A stretch of DNA of 64,000 nucleotides from Actinernus sp. WN-2022 (lineage: Eukaryota > Cnidaria > Anthozoa > Actiniaria > Actinernidae), in NCBI GenBank assembly GCA_030867875.1, contig JAOWCC010000577.1:153380344-153444343 (forward strand), in the 5' to 3' direction. The position numbers were made by a program, and so were the translations under genes. Numbering within the stretch: position 1 is the first letter of the stretch; each line of letters starts with the position of its first letter. Under the pieces are notes generated by a model. The model did no database searches. It was given only the letters and a program-made list of their open reading frames with translations, and was not told the origin of the DNA. Of the stretch, positions 20,650 to 33,480 are shown one piece after another.

Positions 20650-21180
20650 ATAATAATAATAATCGATTTATGTAGCGCTATTCCCTAAAGTCCTATAGCG
20701 CTTTACAATACAACAAGTATTAAAAACTAATTTACTAAAAATGTTACGCAATAATACAGATACTGTAACGTATCGTTTTACAAGTAATTCCCTATTTTAT
20801 ACCAAAAAGAAAATTGAATAATAATAACAATAATAATAATTGCTTAAATACTTGGCAACATATAATATACCAAAAGCTTTGAATTAAAAGGTCTTGTTTA
20901 ACACTAGAATTAAAAGAACTAAGACAATCAATCCCGGGGAATCAATAGACCTCACTTCCAGTGGTAATGAGTTCCATAAAATATATAGGAGCAGATACCG
21001 AAACAGCCCGGAGTCCATGATTTCAACTGATACTTCGGGACCTTGAGTAAATGTTGATTTGCCGAGCGTAGCTTCTGGACTTGTCGAACTAGTAGCTTGT
21101 CGAAGTAAAATGCTCTCGTTGTTTATTTGTTTCATGAAAGAAGTAGACATGCGCTTTGGGTAACGAATTTCATTATTTCT
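20650..21180 (-). mobile_element. LINE 3' remnant, minus strand
   Basis: On the minus strand, 21150-20884 contains WNSLPLEVRSIDS, the typical C-terminal end of CR1/L2-type LINE polyproteins, with nearby frameshifts. The tail has tattgtaaagcgc and an aat microsatellite, as in the LINE at 7943-10230. No RT motifs remain. It ends about 120 bp before the satellite begins. Confidence 0.6.
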
Positions 21181-21300
21181 AGCGGATTAAAAACACAATC
21201 GAACCCATGAATTTCCCCCGGATGCTTCGAATATGATTTCACCTCGGCAGGAAGTCAGTGTATTCCTGTACGAGTGCTCAGGGGCGTCAAGGCATGGGGT

Positions 21301-24300
21301 CCTGCATCATCCTGCATCATCCTGCATCATCCTGCATCATTCTGCTTCAATCTGCGTCATCTTGCATCATCCTGCGTCATCCTGCATCATCCTGCATCAT
21401 CCTGCATCATCCTGCATTATCCTGCATCATCCTGCATCATCCTGCATCATCCTGCATTATTCTGCATAATCCTGCTTCAATCTGCTTCAATCTACTTCAA
21501 TCTGCATCATCCTGCTTCAATCTGCATCATCCTGCATCATCCTGCATCATCCTGCATCATCCTGCATCATCCTGCATCATCCTGCATCATGCTGCTTCAA
21601 TCTGCATCATCCTGCATCGTCCTGCATCATCCTGCATCATCCTGCATCATCCTGCATCATTCTGCTTCAATCTGCGTCATCTTGCATCATCCTGCGTCAT
21701 CCTGCATCATCCTGCATCATCCTGCATCATCCTGCATTATCCTGCATCATCCTGCATCATCCTGCATCATCCTGCATTATTCTGCATAATCCTGCTTCAA
21801 TCTGCTTCAATCTACTTCAATCTGCATCATCCTGCTTCAATCTGCATCATCCTGCATCATCCTGCATCATCCTGCATCATCCTGCATCATCCTGCATCAT
21901 CCTGCATCATCCTGCATCATGCTGCTTCAATCTGCATCATCCTGCATCGTCCTGCATCATCCTGCATCATCCTGCATCATCCTGCATCATTCTGCTTCAA
22001 TCTGCGTCATCTTGCATCATCCTACGTCATCCTGCATCATCCTGCATCATCCTTCATCATCCGGCATTATCCTGCATCATCCTGCATCATCCTGCATCAT
22101 CCTGCATCATCCTGCATAATTCTGCATCATCCTGCTTCAATCTGCTTCTATCTGCTTCAATCTGCATCATCCTGCTTCAATCTGCGTCATCCTGCATCAT
22201 CCTGCATCATCCTGCATCATCCTGCATAATTCTGCATCATCCTGCTTCAATCTGCTTCAATCTGCTTCAATCTGTATCATCCTGCATCATCCTGCATCAT
22301 CCTGCATCATCCTGCATTATCCTGCATCATCCTGCATCATCCTGTATCATCCTGCATGATTCTGCATCATCCTGCATCAATCTGCTTCAATCTGCTTCAA
22401 TCTGCATCATCCTGCATCATCCTGCATCATCCTGCATCATCCTGCTTCAATCTGCGTCATCCTGCATCATCCTGCATCATCCTGCATCATCCTGCATCAT
22501 CCTGCATCATCCTGCATCATCCTGCATCATCCTGCATCATCCTGCATCATTCTGCTTCAATCTGCGTCATCTTGCATCATCCTGCGTCATCCTGCATCAT
22601 CCTGCATCATCCTGCATCATCCTGCATTATCCTGCATCATGCTGCATCATCCTGCATCATCCTGCATAATTCTGCATCATCCTGCTTCAATCTGCTTCTA
22701 TCTGCTTCAATCTGCATCATCCTGCATCATCCTGCATCATCCTGCATCATCCTGTATCATCCTGCATGATTCTGCATCATCCTGCATCAATCTGCTTCAA
22801 TCTGCATCAATCTGCTTCAATCTGCATCATCCTGCATCATCCTGCATCATCCTGCTTCAATCTGCGTCATCCTGCATCATCCTGCATCATCCTGCATCAT
22901 CCTGCGTCATCCTGCATCATCCTGCATCATCCTGCATCATCCTGCATTATCCTGCATCATCCTGCATCATCCTGCTTCAATCTGCTTCAATCTGCATCAT
23001 CCTGCTTCAATCTGCGTCATCCTGCATCATCCTGCATCATCCTGAATCGTCCTGCATCATCCTGCGTCATCCTGCATCATCCTGCATCATCCTGCATAAT
23101 CCTGCATCATCCTGCATCATTCTGCTTCAATCTGCGTCATCTTGCATCATCCTGCGTCATCCTGCATCATCCTGATTCATCCTGCATCATCCTGCATTAT
23201 CCTGCATCATCCTGCATAATTCTGCATCATCCTGCTTCAATCTGCTTCTATCTGCTTCAATCTGCATCATCCTGCTTCATTCTGCGTCATCCTGCATCAT
23301 CCTGCATCATCCTGCATAATTCTGCATCATCCTGCTTCAATCTGCTTCAATCTGCTTCAATCTGCATCATCCTGCTTCAATCTGCATCATCCTGCTTCAA
23401 TCTGCGTCATCCTGCTTCAATCTGCTTCTATCTGCTTCAATCTGCATCATCCTGCTTCAATCTGCGTCATCCTGCATCATCCTGCATCATCCTGCATAAT
23501 TCTGCATCATCCTGCTTCAATCTGCTTCAATCTGCTTCAATCTGCATCATCCTGCTTCAATCTGCGTCATCCTGTATCATCCTGCATCATCCTGCATCAT
23601 CCTGCATCATCCTGCGTTATCCTGCATCATCCTGCATCCTCCTGCATCATCCTGCATCATCCTGCATCATCCTGCATCATTCTGCTTCAATCTGCGTCAT
23701 CTTGCATCATCCTGCGTCATCCTGCATCATCCTGCATCATCCTGCATCATCCTGCATCATCCTGCATCATCCTGCATCATCCTGCATCATCCTGCATCAT
23801 CCTGCATCATCCTGCATCATCCTGCATCATCCTGCATCATTCTGCTTCAATCTGCGTCATCTTGCATCATCCTGCGTCATCCTGCATCATCCTGCATCAT
23901 CCTGCATTATCCTGCATCATGCTGCATCATCCTGCATCATCCTGCATAATTCTGCATCATCCTGCTTCAATCTGCTTCTATCTGCTTCAATCTGCATCAT
24001 CCTGCATCATCCTGCATCATCCTGCATCATCCTGCATCATCCTGAATCATCCTGTATCATCCTGCATGATTCTGCATCATCCTGCATCAATCTGCTTCAA
24101 TCTGCTTCAATCTGCGTCATCCTGCATCATCCTGCATCATCCTGCATCATCCTACTTCAATCTGCGTCATCCTGCATCATCCTGCATCATCCTGCATCAT
24201 CCTGCGTCATCCTGCATCATCCTGCATCATCCTGCATCATCCTGCATTATCCTGCATCATCCTGCATCATCCTGCTTCAATCTGCTTCAATCTGCATCAT

Positions 24301-27300
24301 CCTGCTTCAATCTGCGTCATCCTGCATCATCCTGCATCATCCTGAATCGTCCTGCATCATCCTGCGTCATCCTGCATCATCCTGCATCATCCTGCATAAT
24401 CCTGATTCATCCTGCATCATCCTGCATTATCCTGCATCATCCTGCATAATTCTGCATCATCCTGCTTCAATCTGCTTCTATCTGCTTCAATCTGCATCAT
24501 CCTGCTTCATTCTGCGTCATCCTGCATCATCCTGCATCATCCTGCATAATTCTGCATCATCCTGCTTCAATCTGCTTCAATCTGCTTCAATCTGCATCAT
24601 CCTGCTTCAATCTGCATCATCCTGCTTCAATCTGCGTCATCCTGCATCATCCTGCATCATCCTGCATCATCCTGCATTATCCTGCTTCAATCTGCGTCAT
24701 CCTGCATCGTCCTGCATCATCCTGTATAATTCTGCATCATCCTGCTTCAATCTGCTTCTATCTGCTTCAATCTGCATCATCCTGCTTCAATCTGCGTCAT
24801 CCTGCATCATCCTGCATCATCCTGCATAATTCTGCATCATCCTGCTTCAATCTGCTTCATTCTGCTTCAATCTGCATCATCCTGCTTCAATCTGCGTCAT
24901 CCTGTATCATCCTGCATCATCCTGCATCATCCTGCATCATCCTGCGTTATCCTGCATCAACCTGCATCCTCCTGCATCATCCTGCATCATCCTGCATCAT
25001 CCTGCATCATTCTGCTTCAATCTGCGTCATCTTGCATCATCCTGCGTCATCCTGCATCATCCTGCATCATCCTGCATCATCCTGCATCATCCTGCATCAT
25101 CCTGCATCATCCTGCATCATCCTGCATCATCCTGCATCATCCTGCATCATCCTGCATCATCCTGCATCATTCTGCTTCAATCTGCGTCATCTTGCATCAT
25201 CCTGCGTCATCCTGCATCATCCTGCATCATCCTGCATCATCCTGCATTATCCTGCATCATGCTGCATCATCCTGCATCATCCTGCATAATTCTGCATCAT
25301 CCTGCTTCAATCTGCTTCTATCTGCTTCAATCTGCATCATCCTGCATCATCCTGCATCATCCTGCATCATCCTGTATCATCCTGCATGATTCTGCATCAT
25401 CCTGCATCAATCTGCTTCAATCTGCTTCAATCTGCGTCATCCTGCATCATCCTGTATCATCCTGCATCATCCTGCTTCAATCTGCGTCATCCTGCATCAT
25501 CCTGCATCATCCTGCATCATCCTGCGTCATCCTGCATCATCCTGCATCATCCTGCATCATCCTGCATTATCCTGCATCATCCTGCATCATCCTGCTTCAA
25601 TCTGCTTCAATCTGCATCATCCTGCTTCAATCTGCGTCATCCTGCATCATCCTGCATCATCCTGAATCATCCTGCATCATCCTGCGTCATCCTGCATCAT
25701 CCTGCATCATCCTGCATAATCCTGCCTCATCCTGCATCATTCTGCTTCAATCTGCGTCATCTTGCATCATCCTGCGTCATCCTGCATCATCCTGATTCAT
25801 CCTGCATCATCCTGCATTATCCTGCATCATCCTGCAAAATTCTGCATCATCCTGCTTCAATCTGCTTCTATCTGCTTCAATCTGCATCATCCTGCTTCAA
25901 TCTGCGTCATCCTGCATCATCCTGCATCATCCTGCATCATCCTGCATAATTCTGCATCATCCTGCTTCAATCTGCTTCAATCTGCTTCAATCTGCATCAT
26001 CCTGCTTCAATCTGCATCATCCTGCTTCAATCTGCGTCATCCTGCATCATCCTGCATCATCCTGCATCATCCTGCATCATCCTGCTTCAATCTGCGTCAT
26101 CCTGCATCGTCCTGCATCATCCTGCATAATTCTGCATCATCCTGCTTCAATCTGCTTCTATCTGCTTCAATCTGCATCATCCTGCTTCAATCTGCGTCAT
26201 CCTGCATCATCCTGCATCTTCCTGCATAATTCTGCATCATCCTGCTTCAATCTGCTTCAATCTGCTTCAATCTGCATCATCCTGCTTCAATTTGCGTCAT
26301 CCTGTATCATCCTGCATCATCCTGCATCATCCTGCGTTATCCTGCATCATCCTGCATCCTCCTGCATCATCCTACATCATCCTGCATCATCCTGCATCAT
26401 TCTGCTTCAATCTGCGTCATCTTGCATCATCCTGCGTCATCCTGCATCATCCTGCATCATCCTGCATCATCCTGCATCATCCTGCATCGTCCTGCATCAT
26501 CCTGCATCATCCTGCATCATCCTGCATCATTCTGCTTCAATCTGCGTCATCTTGCATCATCCTGCGTCATCCTGCATCATCCTGCATCATCCTGCATCAT
26601 CCTGCATAATTCTGCATAATTCTGCATCATCCTGCTTCAATCTGCTTCTATCTGCTTCAATCTCCATCATCCTGCATCATCCTGCATCATCCTGCATCAT
26701 CCTGCATAATTCTGCATCATCCTGCTTCAATCTACTTCAATCTGCTTCAATCTGTATCATCCTGCATCATCCTGCATCATCCTGCATCATCCTGCATTAT
26801 CCTGCATCATCCTGCATCATCCTGTATCATCCTGCATGATTCTGCATCATCCTGCATCAATCTGCTTCAATCTGCTTCAATCTGCGTCATCCTGCATCAT
26901 CCTGCATCATCCTGCATCATCCTGCTTCAATCTGCGTCATCCTGCATCATCCTGCATCATCCTGCATCATCCTGCATCATCCTGCATCGATCTGCGTCAT
27001 CCTGCATCATCCTGCATCATCCTGCATCATCCTGCATCATTCTGCTTCAATCTGCGTCATCTTGCATCATCCTGCTTCATCCTGCATCATCCTGCGTCAT
27101 CCTGCATCATCCTGCATCATCCTGCATCATCCTGCTTCAATCTGCTTCTATCTGCTTCAATCTGCATCATCCTGCTTCAATCTGCGTCATCCTGCATCAT
27201 CCTGCATCACCCTGCATAATTCTGCATCATCCTGCTTCAATCTGCTTCAATCTGCTTCAATCTGCATCATCCTGCTTCAATCTGCGTCATCCTGTATCAT

Positions 27301-29430
27301 CCTGCGTCATCCTGCATCATCCTGCATCATCCTGCGTTATCCTGCATCATCCTGCATCATCCTGCATCATCCTGCATCCTCCTGCATCATCCTGCATCAT
27401 CCTGCATCATCCTGCATCATTCTGCTTCAATCTGCGTCATCCTGCATCATTCTGCTTCAATCTGCGTCATCTTGCATCATCCTGCGTCATCCTGCATCAT
27501 CCTGCATCATCCTGCATCATCCTGCATTATCCTGCATTATGCTGCATCATCCTGCATCATCCTGCATAATTCTGCATCATCCTGCTTCAATCTGCTTCTA
27601 TCTGCTTCAATCTGCATCATCCTGCATCATCCTGCATCATCCCGCATCATCCTGCATCATCCTGTATCATCCTGCATGATTCTGCATCATCCTGCATCAA
27701 TCTGCTTCAATCTGCTTCAATCTGCGTCATCCTGCATCATCCTGCATCATCCTGCATCATCCTGTATCAATCTGCGTCATCCTGCATCATCCTGCATCAT
27801 CCTGCATCATCCTGCGTCATCCTGCATCATCCTGCATCATCCTGCATCATCCTGCATCATCCTGCATTATCCTGCATCATCCTGCATCATCCTGCTTCAA
27901 TCTGCTTCAATCTGCATCATCCTGCTTCAATCTGCGTCATCCTGCATCATCCTGCATCATCCTGAATCATCCTGCATCATCCTGCGTCATCCTGCATCAT
28001 CCTGCGTCATCCTGCATAACCCTGCATCATCCTGCATCATTCTGCTTCAATCTGCGTCATCTTGCATCATCCTGCGTCATCCTGCATCATCCTAATTCAT
28101 CCTGCATGATCCTGCATTATCCTGCATCATCCTGCATCATCCTGCATAATTCTGCATCATCCTGCTTCAATCTGCTTCTATCTGCTTCAATCTGCATCAT
28201 CCTGCTTCAATCTGCGTCATCCTGCATCATCCTGCATCATCCTGCATCATCCTGCATAATTCTGCATCATCCTGCTTCAATCTGCTTCAATCTGCTTCAA
28301 TATGCATCATCCTGCTTCAATCTGCATCATCCTGCTTCAATCTGCGTCATCCTGCATCATCCTGCATCATCCTGCATTATCCTGCTTCAATCTGCGTCAT
28401 CCTGCATCGTCCTGCATCATCCTGCATAATTCTGCATCATCCTGCTTCAATCTGCTTCAATCTGCTTCAATCTGCATCATCCTGCTTCAATCTGCGTCAT
28501 CCTGTATCATCCTGCGTCATCCTGCATCATCCTGCATCATCCTGCGTTATCCTGCATCATCCTGCATCCTCCTGCATCATCCTGCATCATCCTGCGTCAT
28601 CCTGCATCATCCTGCATCATTCTGCTTCAATCTGGGTCATCTTGCATCATCCTGCGTCATCCTGCCTCATCCTGCATCATCCTGCATCATCCTGCATCAT
28701 CCTGCATCATCCTGCATCATCCTGCATCATCCTGCATCATCCTGCATCATCCTGCATCATTCTGCTTCAATCTGCGTCATCTTGCATCATCCTGCGTCAT
28801 CCTGCATCATCCTGCATCATCCTGCATCATCCTGCATTATCCTGCATCATGCTGCATCATCCTGCATCATCCTGCATAATTCTGCATCATCCTGCTTCAA
28901 TCTGCTTCTATCTGCTTCAATCTGCATCATCCTGCATCATCCTGCATCATCCTGCATCATCCTGTATCATCCTGCATGATTCTGCATCATCCTGCATCAA
29001 TCTGCTTCAATCTGCTTCAATCTGCGTCATCCTGCATCATCCTGCATCATCCTGCATCATCCTGCTTCAATCTGCGTCATCCTGCATCATCCTGCATCAT
29101 CCTGCATCATCCTGCGTCATCCTCCATCATCCTGCATCATCCTGCATTATCCTGCATCATCCTGCATCATCCTGCTTCAATCTGCTTCAATCTGCATCAT
29201 CCTGCTTCAATCTGCGTCATTCTGCATCATCCTGCATCATCCTGAATCATCCTGCATAATTCTGCATCATCCTGCTTCAATCTGCTTCTATCTGCTTCAA
29301 TCTGCATCATCCTGCTTCAATCTGCGTCATCCTGCATCATCCTGCATCATCCTGCATCATCCTGCATAATTCTGCATCATACTGCTTCAATCTGCTTCTG
29401 TCTGCTTCAATCTGCATCATCCTGCTTCAA
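21301..29430. repeat. 10 bp satellite, first block (~813 units)
   Basis: Tandem 10-mers with consensus cctgcatcat and a small set of variants: tctgcttcaa, tctgcgtcat, cttgcatcat, cctgcgtcat, cctgcattat, cctgcataat, tctgcttcta, cctgcatgat, cctgtatcat, cctgcatcaa. Every unit here starts at a coordinate ending in 1, so there is no length change in 8.1 kb. It begins abruptly after ggcatggggt. Plus-strand frames stay open because the unit has no stop in any phase. They read [10 protein letters not shown] over and over and are not genes. Confidence 0.97.
21591..22250. repeat. 330 bp tandem duplication within satellite
   Basis: The rare unit order gctgcttcaa, tctgcatcat, cctgcatcgt occurs at 21591 and again at 21921, with matching order between. 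The spacing is exactly 33 units. Confidence 0.75.
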
Positions 29431-30695
29431 CCTAAAAAAGGCATTTGACACCATGGACCATAAAATCTTATTAGGAAAATTGAAACTATATGGTGTCTGC
29501 CAAGCAAGTCTAAACTGGTTTACTTCCTATCTTACGGAACGAACACAAAAAACGTTTGTGGATGGTGTACTGTCAGATAGCTGTAGAATTAAATGCGGAA
29601 TACCACAAGGATCTATCCTTGGACCGCTACTTTTTATAATCTATATAAATGATCTTCCATCTTGTGATCTTTACTCTAAAGTGCGGATGTATGCAGATGA
29701 TACTAGTCTAACTATTGCAAATACTGATGAGAAAATCCTAGAGCAACAAATGAACCATGACCTTTGTGAAATACATACATGGTTAAAAGCTAGTAAACTC
29801 AGTCTGAATGTGGTCAAAACAAAATACATGATAATAGCTAGTCAACATAAAGTAAAACATCTTGAATATCCGTTTCAAATTGAAGTAGATCACAAACCCT
29901 TGAAAAGAGAAACTACATACAAATATCTTGGAGTTAAGATCGATCAATCTTTAACATGGAAGGATCAAGTAGAGACAATTTCTAAGAAAGCTTCAGGGGG
30001 TATAGGGGCGCTGAGACGAGTTAGGCATCTCGTACCTCACGAAACGCTAATTACAATGTATAATTCCCTTGTACTACCGTATTTCAATTACTGTAGTGCA
30101 GTATGGGGGAACTGTGGAAAAGGGATATCGGACATACTCCAAACTCTACAAAATAGAGCTGCCAGGGTGGTCACCTTTTCCAATTATGATAGACGGTCAA
30201 CTGAGTTGTTGAACGAACTTGAATGGGATAATCTTGAGACAAGAAGATCAAAGCAACTGGCTGTATTAATGTACAAAACTATGAATGGGAGCACTCCAAA
30301 TTATTTGAAGGAAATCTTTAAAAGCACAACTCTTGTACATTCCTATAACTTAAGAAACTCAAGCTATAACGTATCTGTACCAAGACCGCACACTGAAGCT
30401 GGAAAACGCAGCTTTCATTATAGGGGGGCTGTTCTCTGGAATAGTTTATCTAATGATACAAGAAGACAGACAAGCGTGGCATTATTTAAATATACACTAT
30501 AATTTAGATTAACAAATAATTTTTGAATAAGAATTATGCAGTTTATATTAGGATAATATATTTTAGGGATTTACACTTTTTACAACACATTTTTAACTAG
30601 GGATCCATTTCTGTCATTTTATTATTAGTTAATGTATGCACGGCTCTCGGGAAGAGCATTATATGTATGATGAGACACCGTGTTGAAATAAAGAT

Positions 30696-30724
<29 letters not shown>
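29431..30724 (+). mobile_element. 5'-truncated LINE inserted in satellite, copy 1
   Basis: A 1294 bp non-LTR retrotransposon fragment. The 5' end cuts the RT domain inside motif A (LKKAFDT). Then come the rest of RT, the C-terminal domain, about 200 bp of 3' UTR, an aataaa at 30687-30692 and a (atgt)7 tail at 30697-30724. The right flank resumes satellite at aatctgcgtc. Compared with empty sites elsewhere in the array, the target duplication is 0-2 bp. Insertion by target-primed reverse transcription with early stop is inferred. Confidence 0.93.
29453..30502 (+). pseudogene. LINE reverse transcriptase, C-terminal 349+ residues, copy 1
   Basis: The open frame covers the second half of RT and the post-RT region. 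Seen: [13 protein letters not shown] (20-32), motif [14 protein letters not shown] (49-61), motif C YADD (80-83), motif [19 protein letters not shown] (111-128), motif [10 protein letters not shown] (156-164), [12 protein letters not shown] (208-219), and the C-terminal [12 protein letters not shown] (321-332). In the same frame, LKKAFDT (motif A) precedes the first ATG. The endonuclease and RT motifs 0-2 are absent, so it cannot be functional despite the clean frame. CR1/L2/Jockey-like by motif style. Confidence 0.92.
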
Positions 30725-30726
<2 letters not shown>

Positions 30727-31499
30727 TCTGCGTCATCCTGCATCATCCTGCATCATCCTGCATAATTCTGCATCATCCTGCTTCAATCTGCTTCAATCTG
30801 CTTCAATCTGCATCATCCTGCTTCAATCTGGTTCAATCTGCATCCTGCATCGTCCTGCATCATCCTGCATCATCCTGCATCATCCTGCATTATTCTGCAT
30901 CATGCTGCATCATCCTGCATCATCCTGCGTCATCCTGCATCATCCTGCGTCATCCTGCATAACCCTGCATCATCCTGCATCATTCTGCTTCAATCTGCGT
31001 CATCTTGCATCATCCTGCGTCATCCTGCATCATCCTGATTCATCCTGCATCATCCTGCATTATCCTGCATCATCCTGCATCATCCTGCATAATTCTGCAT
31101 CATCCTGCTTCAATCTGCTTCTATCTGCTTCAATCTGCATCATCCTGCTTCAATCTGCGTCATCCTGCATCATCCTGCATCATCCTGCATCATCCTGCAT
31201 AATTCTGCATCATCCTGCTTCAATCTGCTTCAATCTGCTTCAATCTGCATCATCCTGCTTCAATCTGCATCATCCTGCTTCAATCTGCGTCATCCTGCAT
31301 CATCCTGCATCATCCTGCATCATCCTGCATTATCCTGCTTCAATCTGCGTCATCCTGCATCGTCCTGCAACATCCTGCATAATTCTGCATCATCCTGCTT
31401 CAATCTGCTTCAATCTGCTTCAATCTGCATCATCCTGCTTCAATCTGCGTCATCCTGTATCATCCTGCGTCATCCTGCATCATCCTGCATCATCCTGCG

Positions 31500-33480
31500 T
31501 TATCCTGCATCATCCTGCATCCTCCTGCATCATCCTGCATCATCCTGCATCATCCTGCGTCATCCTGCATCATTCTGCTTCAATCTGGGTCATCTTGCAT
31601 CATCCTGCGTCATCCTGCATCATCCTGCATCATCCTGCATCATCCTGCATTATCCTGCATCATGCTGCATCATCCTGCATCATCCTGCATAATTCTGCAT
31701 CATCCTGCTTCAATCTGCTTCTATCTGCTTCAATCTGCATCATCCTGCATCATCCTGCATCATCCTGCATCATCCTGCATCATCCTGTATCATCCTGCAT
31801 GATTCTGCATCATCCTGCATCAATCTGCTTCAATCTGCATCATCCTGCTTCAATCTGCGTCATCCTGCATCATCCTGCATCATCCTGAATCATCCTGCAT
31901 CATCCTGCGTCATCCTGCATCATCCTGCATCATCCTGCATAATCCTGCATCATCCTGCATCATTCTGCTTCAATCTGCGTCATCTTGCATCATCCTGCGT
32001 CATCCTGCATCATCCTGATTCATCCTGCATCATCCTGCATTATCCTGCATCATCCTGCATAATTCTGCATCATCCTGCTTCAATCTGCTTCTATCTGCTT
32101 CAATCTGCATCATCCTGCTTCAATCTGCGTCATCCTCCATCATCCTGCATCATCCTGCATCATCCTGCATAATTCTGCATCATCCTGCTTCAATCTGCTT
32201 CAATCTGCTTCAATCTGCATCATCCTGCTTCAATCTGCATCATCCTGCTTCAATCTGCGTCATCCTGCATCATCCTGCATCATCCTGCATCATCCTGCAT
32301 TATCCTGCTTCAATCTGCGTCATCCTGCATCGTCCTGCATCATCCTGCATAATTCTGCATCATCCTGCTTCAATCTGCTTCAATCTGCTTCAATCTGCAT
32401 CATCCTGCTTCAATCTGCATCATCCTGCTTCAATCTGCGTCATCCTGCATCATCCTGCATCATCCTGCATCATCCTGCATTATCCTGCTTCAATCTGCGT
32501 CATCCTGCATCGTCCTGCAACATCCTGCATAATTCTGCATCATCCTGCTTCAATCTGCTTCAATCTGCTTCAATCTGCATCATCCTGCTTCAATCTGCGT
32601 CATCCTGTATCATCCTGCGTCATCCTGCATCATCCTGCATCATCCTGCGTTATCCTGCATCATCCTGCATCCTCCTGCATCATCCTGCATCATCCTGCAT
32701 CATCCTGCGTCATCCTGCATCATTCTGCTTCAATCTGGGTCATCTTGCATCATCCTGCGTCATCCTGCATCATCCTGCATCATCCTGCATCATCCTGCAT
32801 TATCCTGCATCATGCTGCATCATCCTGCATCATCCTGCATAATTCTGCATCATCCTGCTTCAATCTGCTTCTATCTGCTTCAATCTGCATCATCCTGCAT
32901 CATCCTGCATCATCCTGCATCATCCTGCATCATCCTGTATCATCCTGCATGATTCTGCATCATCCTGCATCAATCTGCTTCAATCTGCATCATCCTGCTT
33001 CAATCTGCGTCATCCTGCATCATCCTGCATCATCCTGAATCATCCTGCATCATCCTGCGTCATCCTGCATCATCCTGCATCATCCTGCATAATCCTGCAT
33101 CATCCTGCATCATTCTGCTTCAATCTGCGTCATCTTGCATCATCCTGCGTCATCCTGCATCATCCTGATTCATCCTGCATCATCCTGCATTATCCTGCAT
33201 CATCCTGCATAATTCTGCATCATCCTGCTTCAATCTGCTTCTATCTGCTTCAATCTGCATCATCCTGCTTCAATCTGCGTCATCCTCCATCATCCTGCAT
33301 CATCCTGCATCATCCTGCATAATTCTGCATCATCCTGCTTCAATCTGCTTCAATCTGCTTCAATCTGCATCATCCTGCTTCAATCTGCATCATCCTGCTT
33401 CAATCTGCGTCATCCTGCATCATCCTGCATCATCCTGCATCATCCTGCATTATCCTGCTTCAATCTGCGTCATCCTGCAT
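31500..33480. repeat. 1,150 bp tandem duplication within satellite
   Basis: Unit order from about 31500 recurs 1,150 bp later (for example caatctgggt at 31581 and 32731, and the same frame end at 31888 and 33038). That is exactly 115 units. A further copy of the segment end lies at 35492. Confidence 0.8.
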
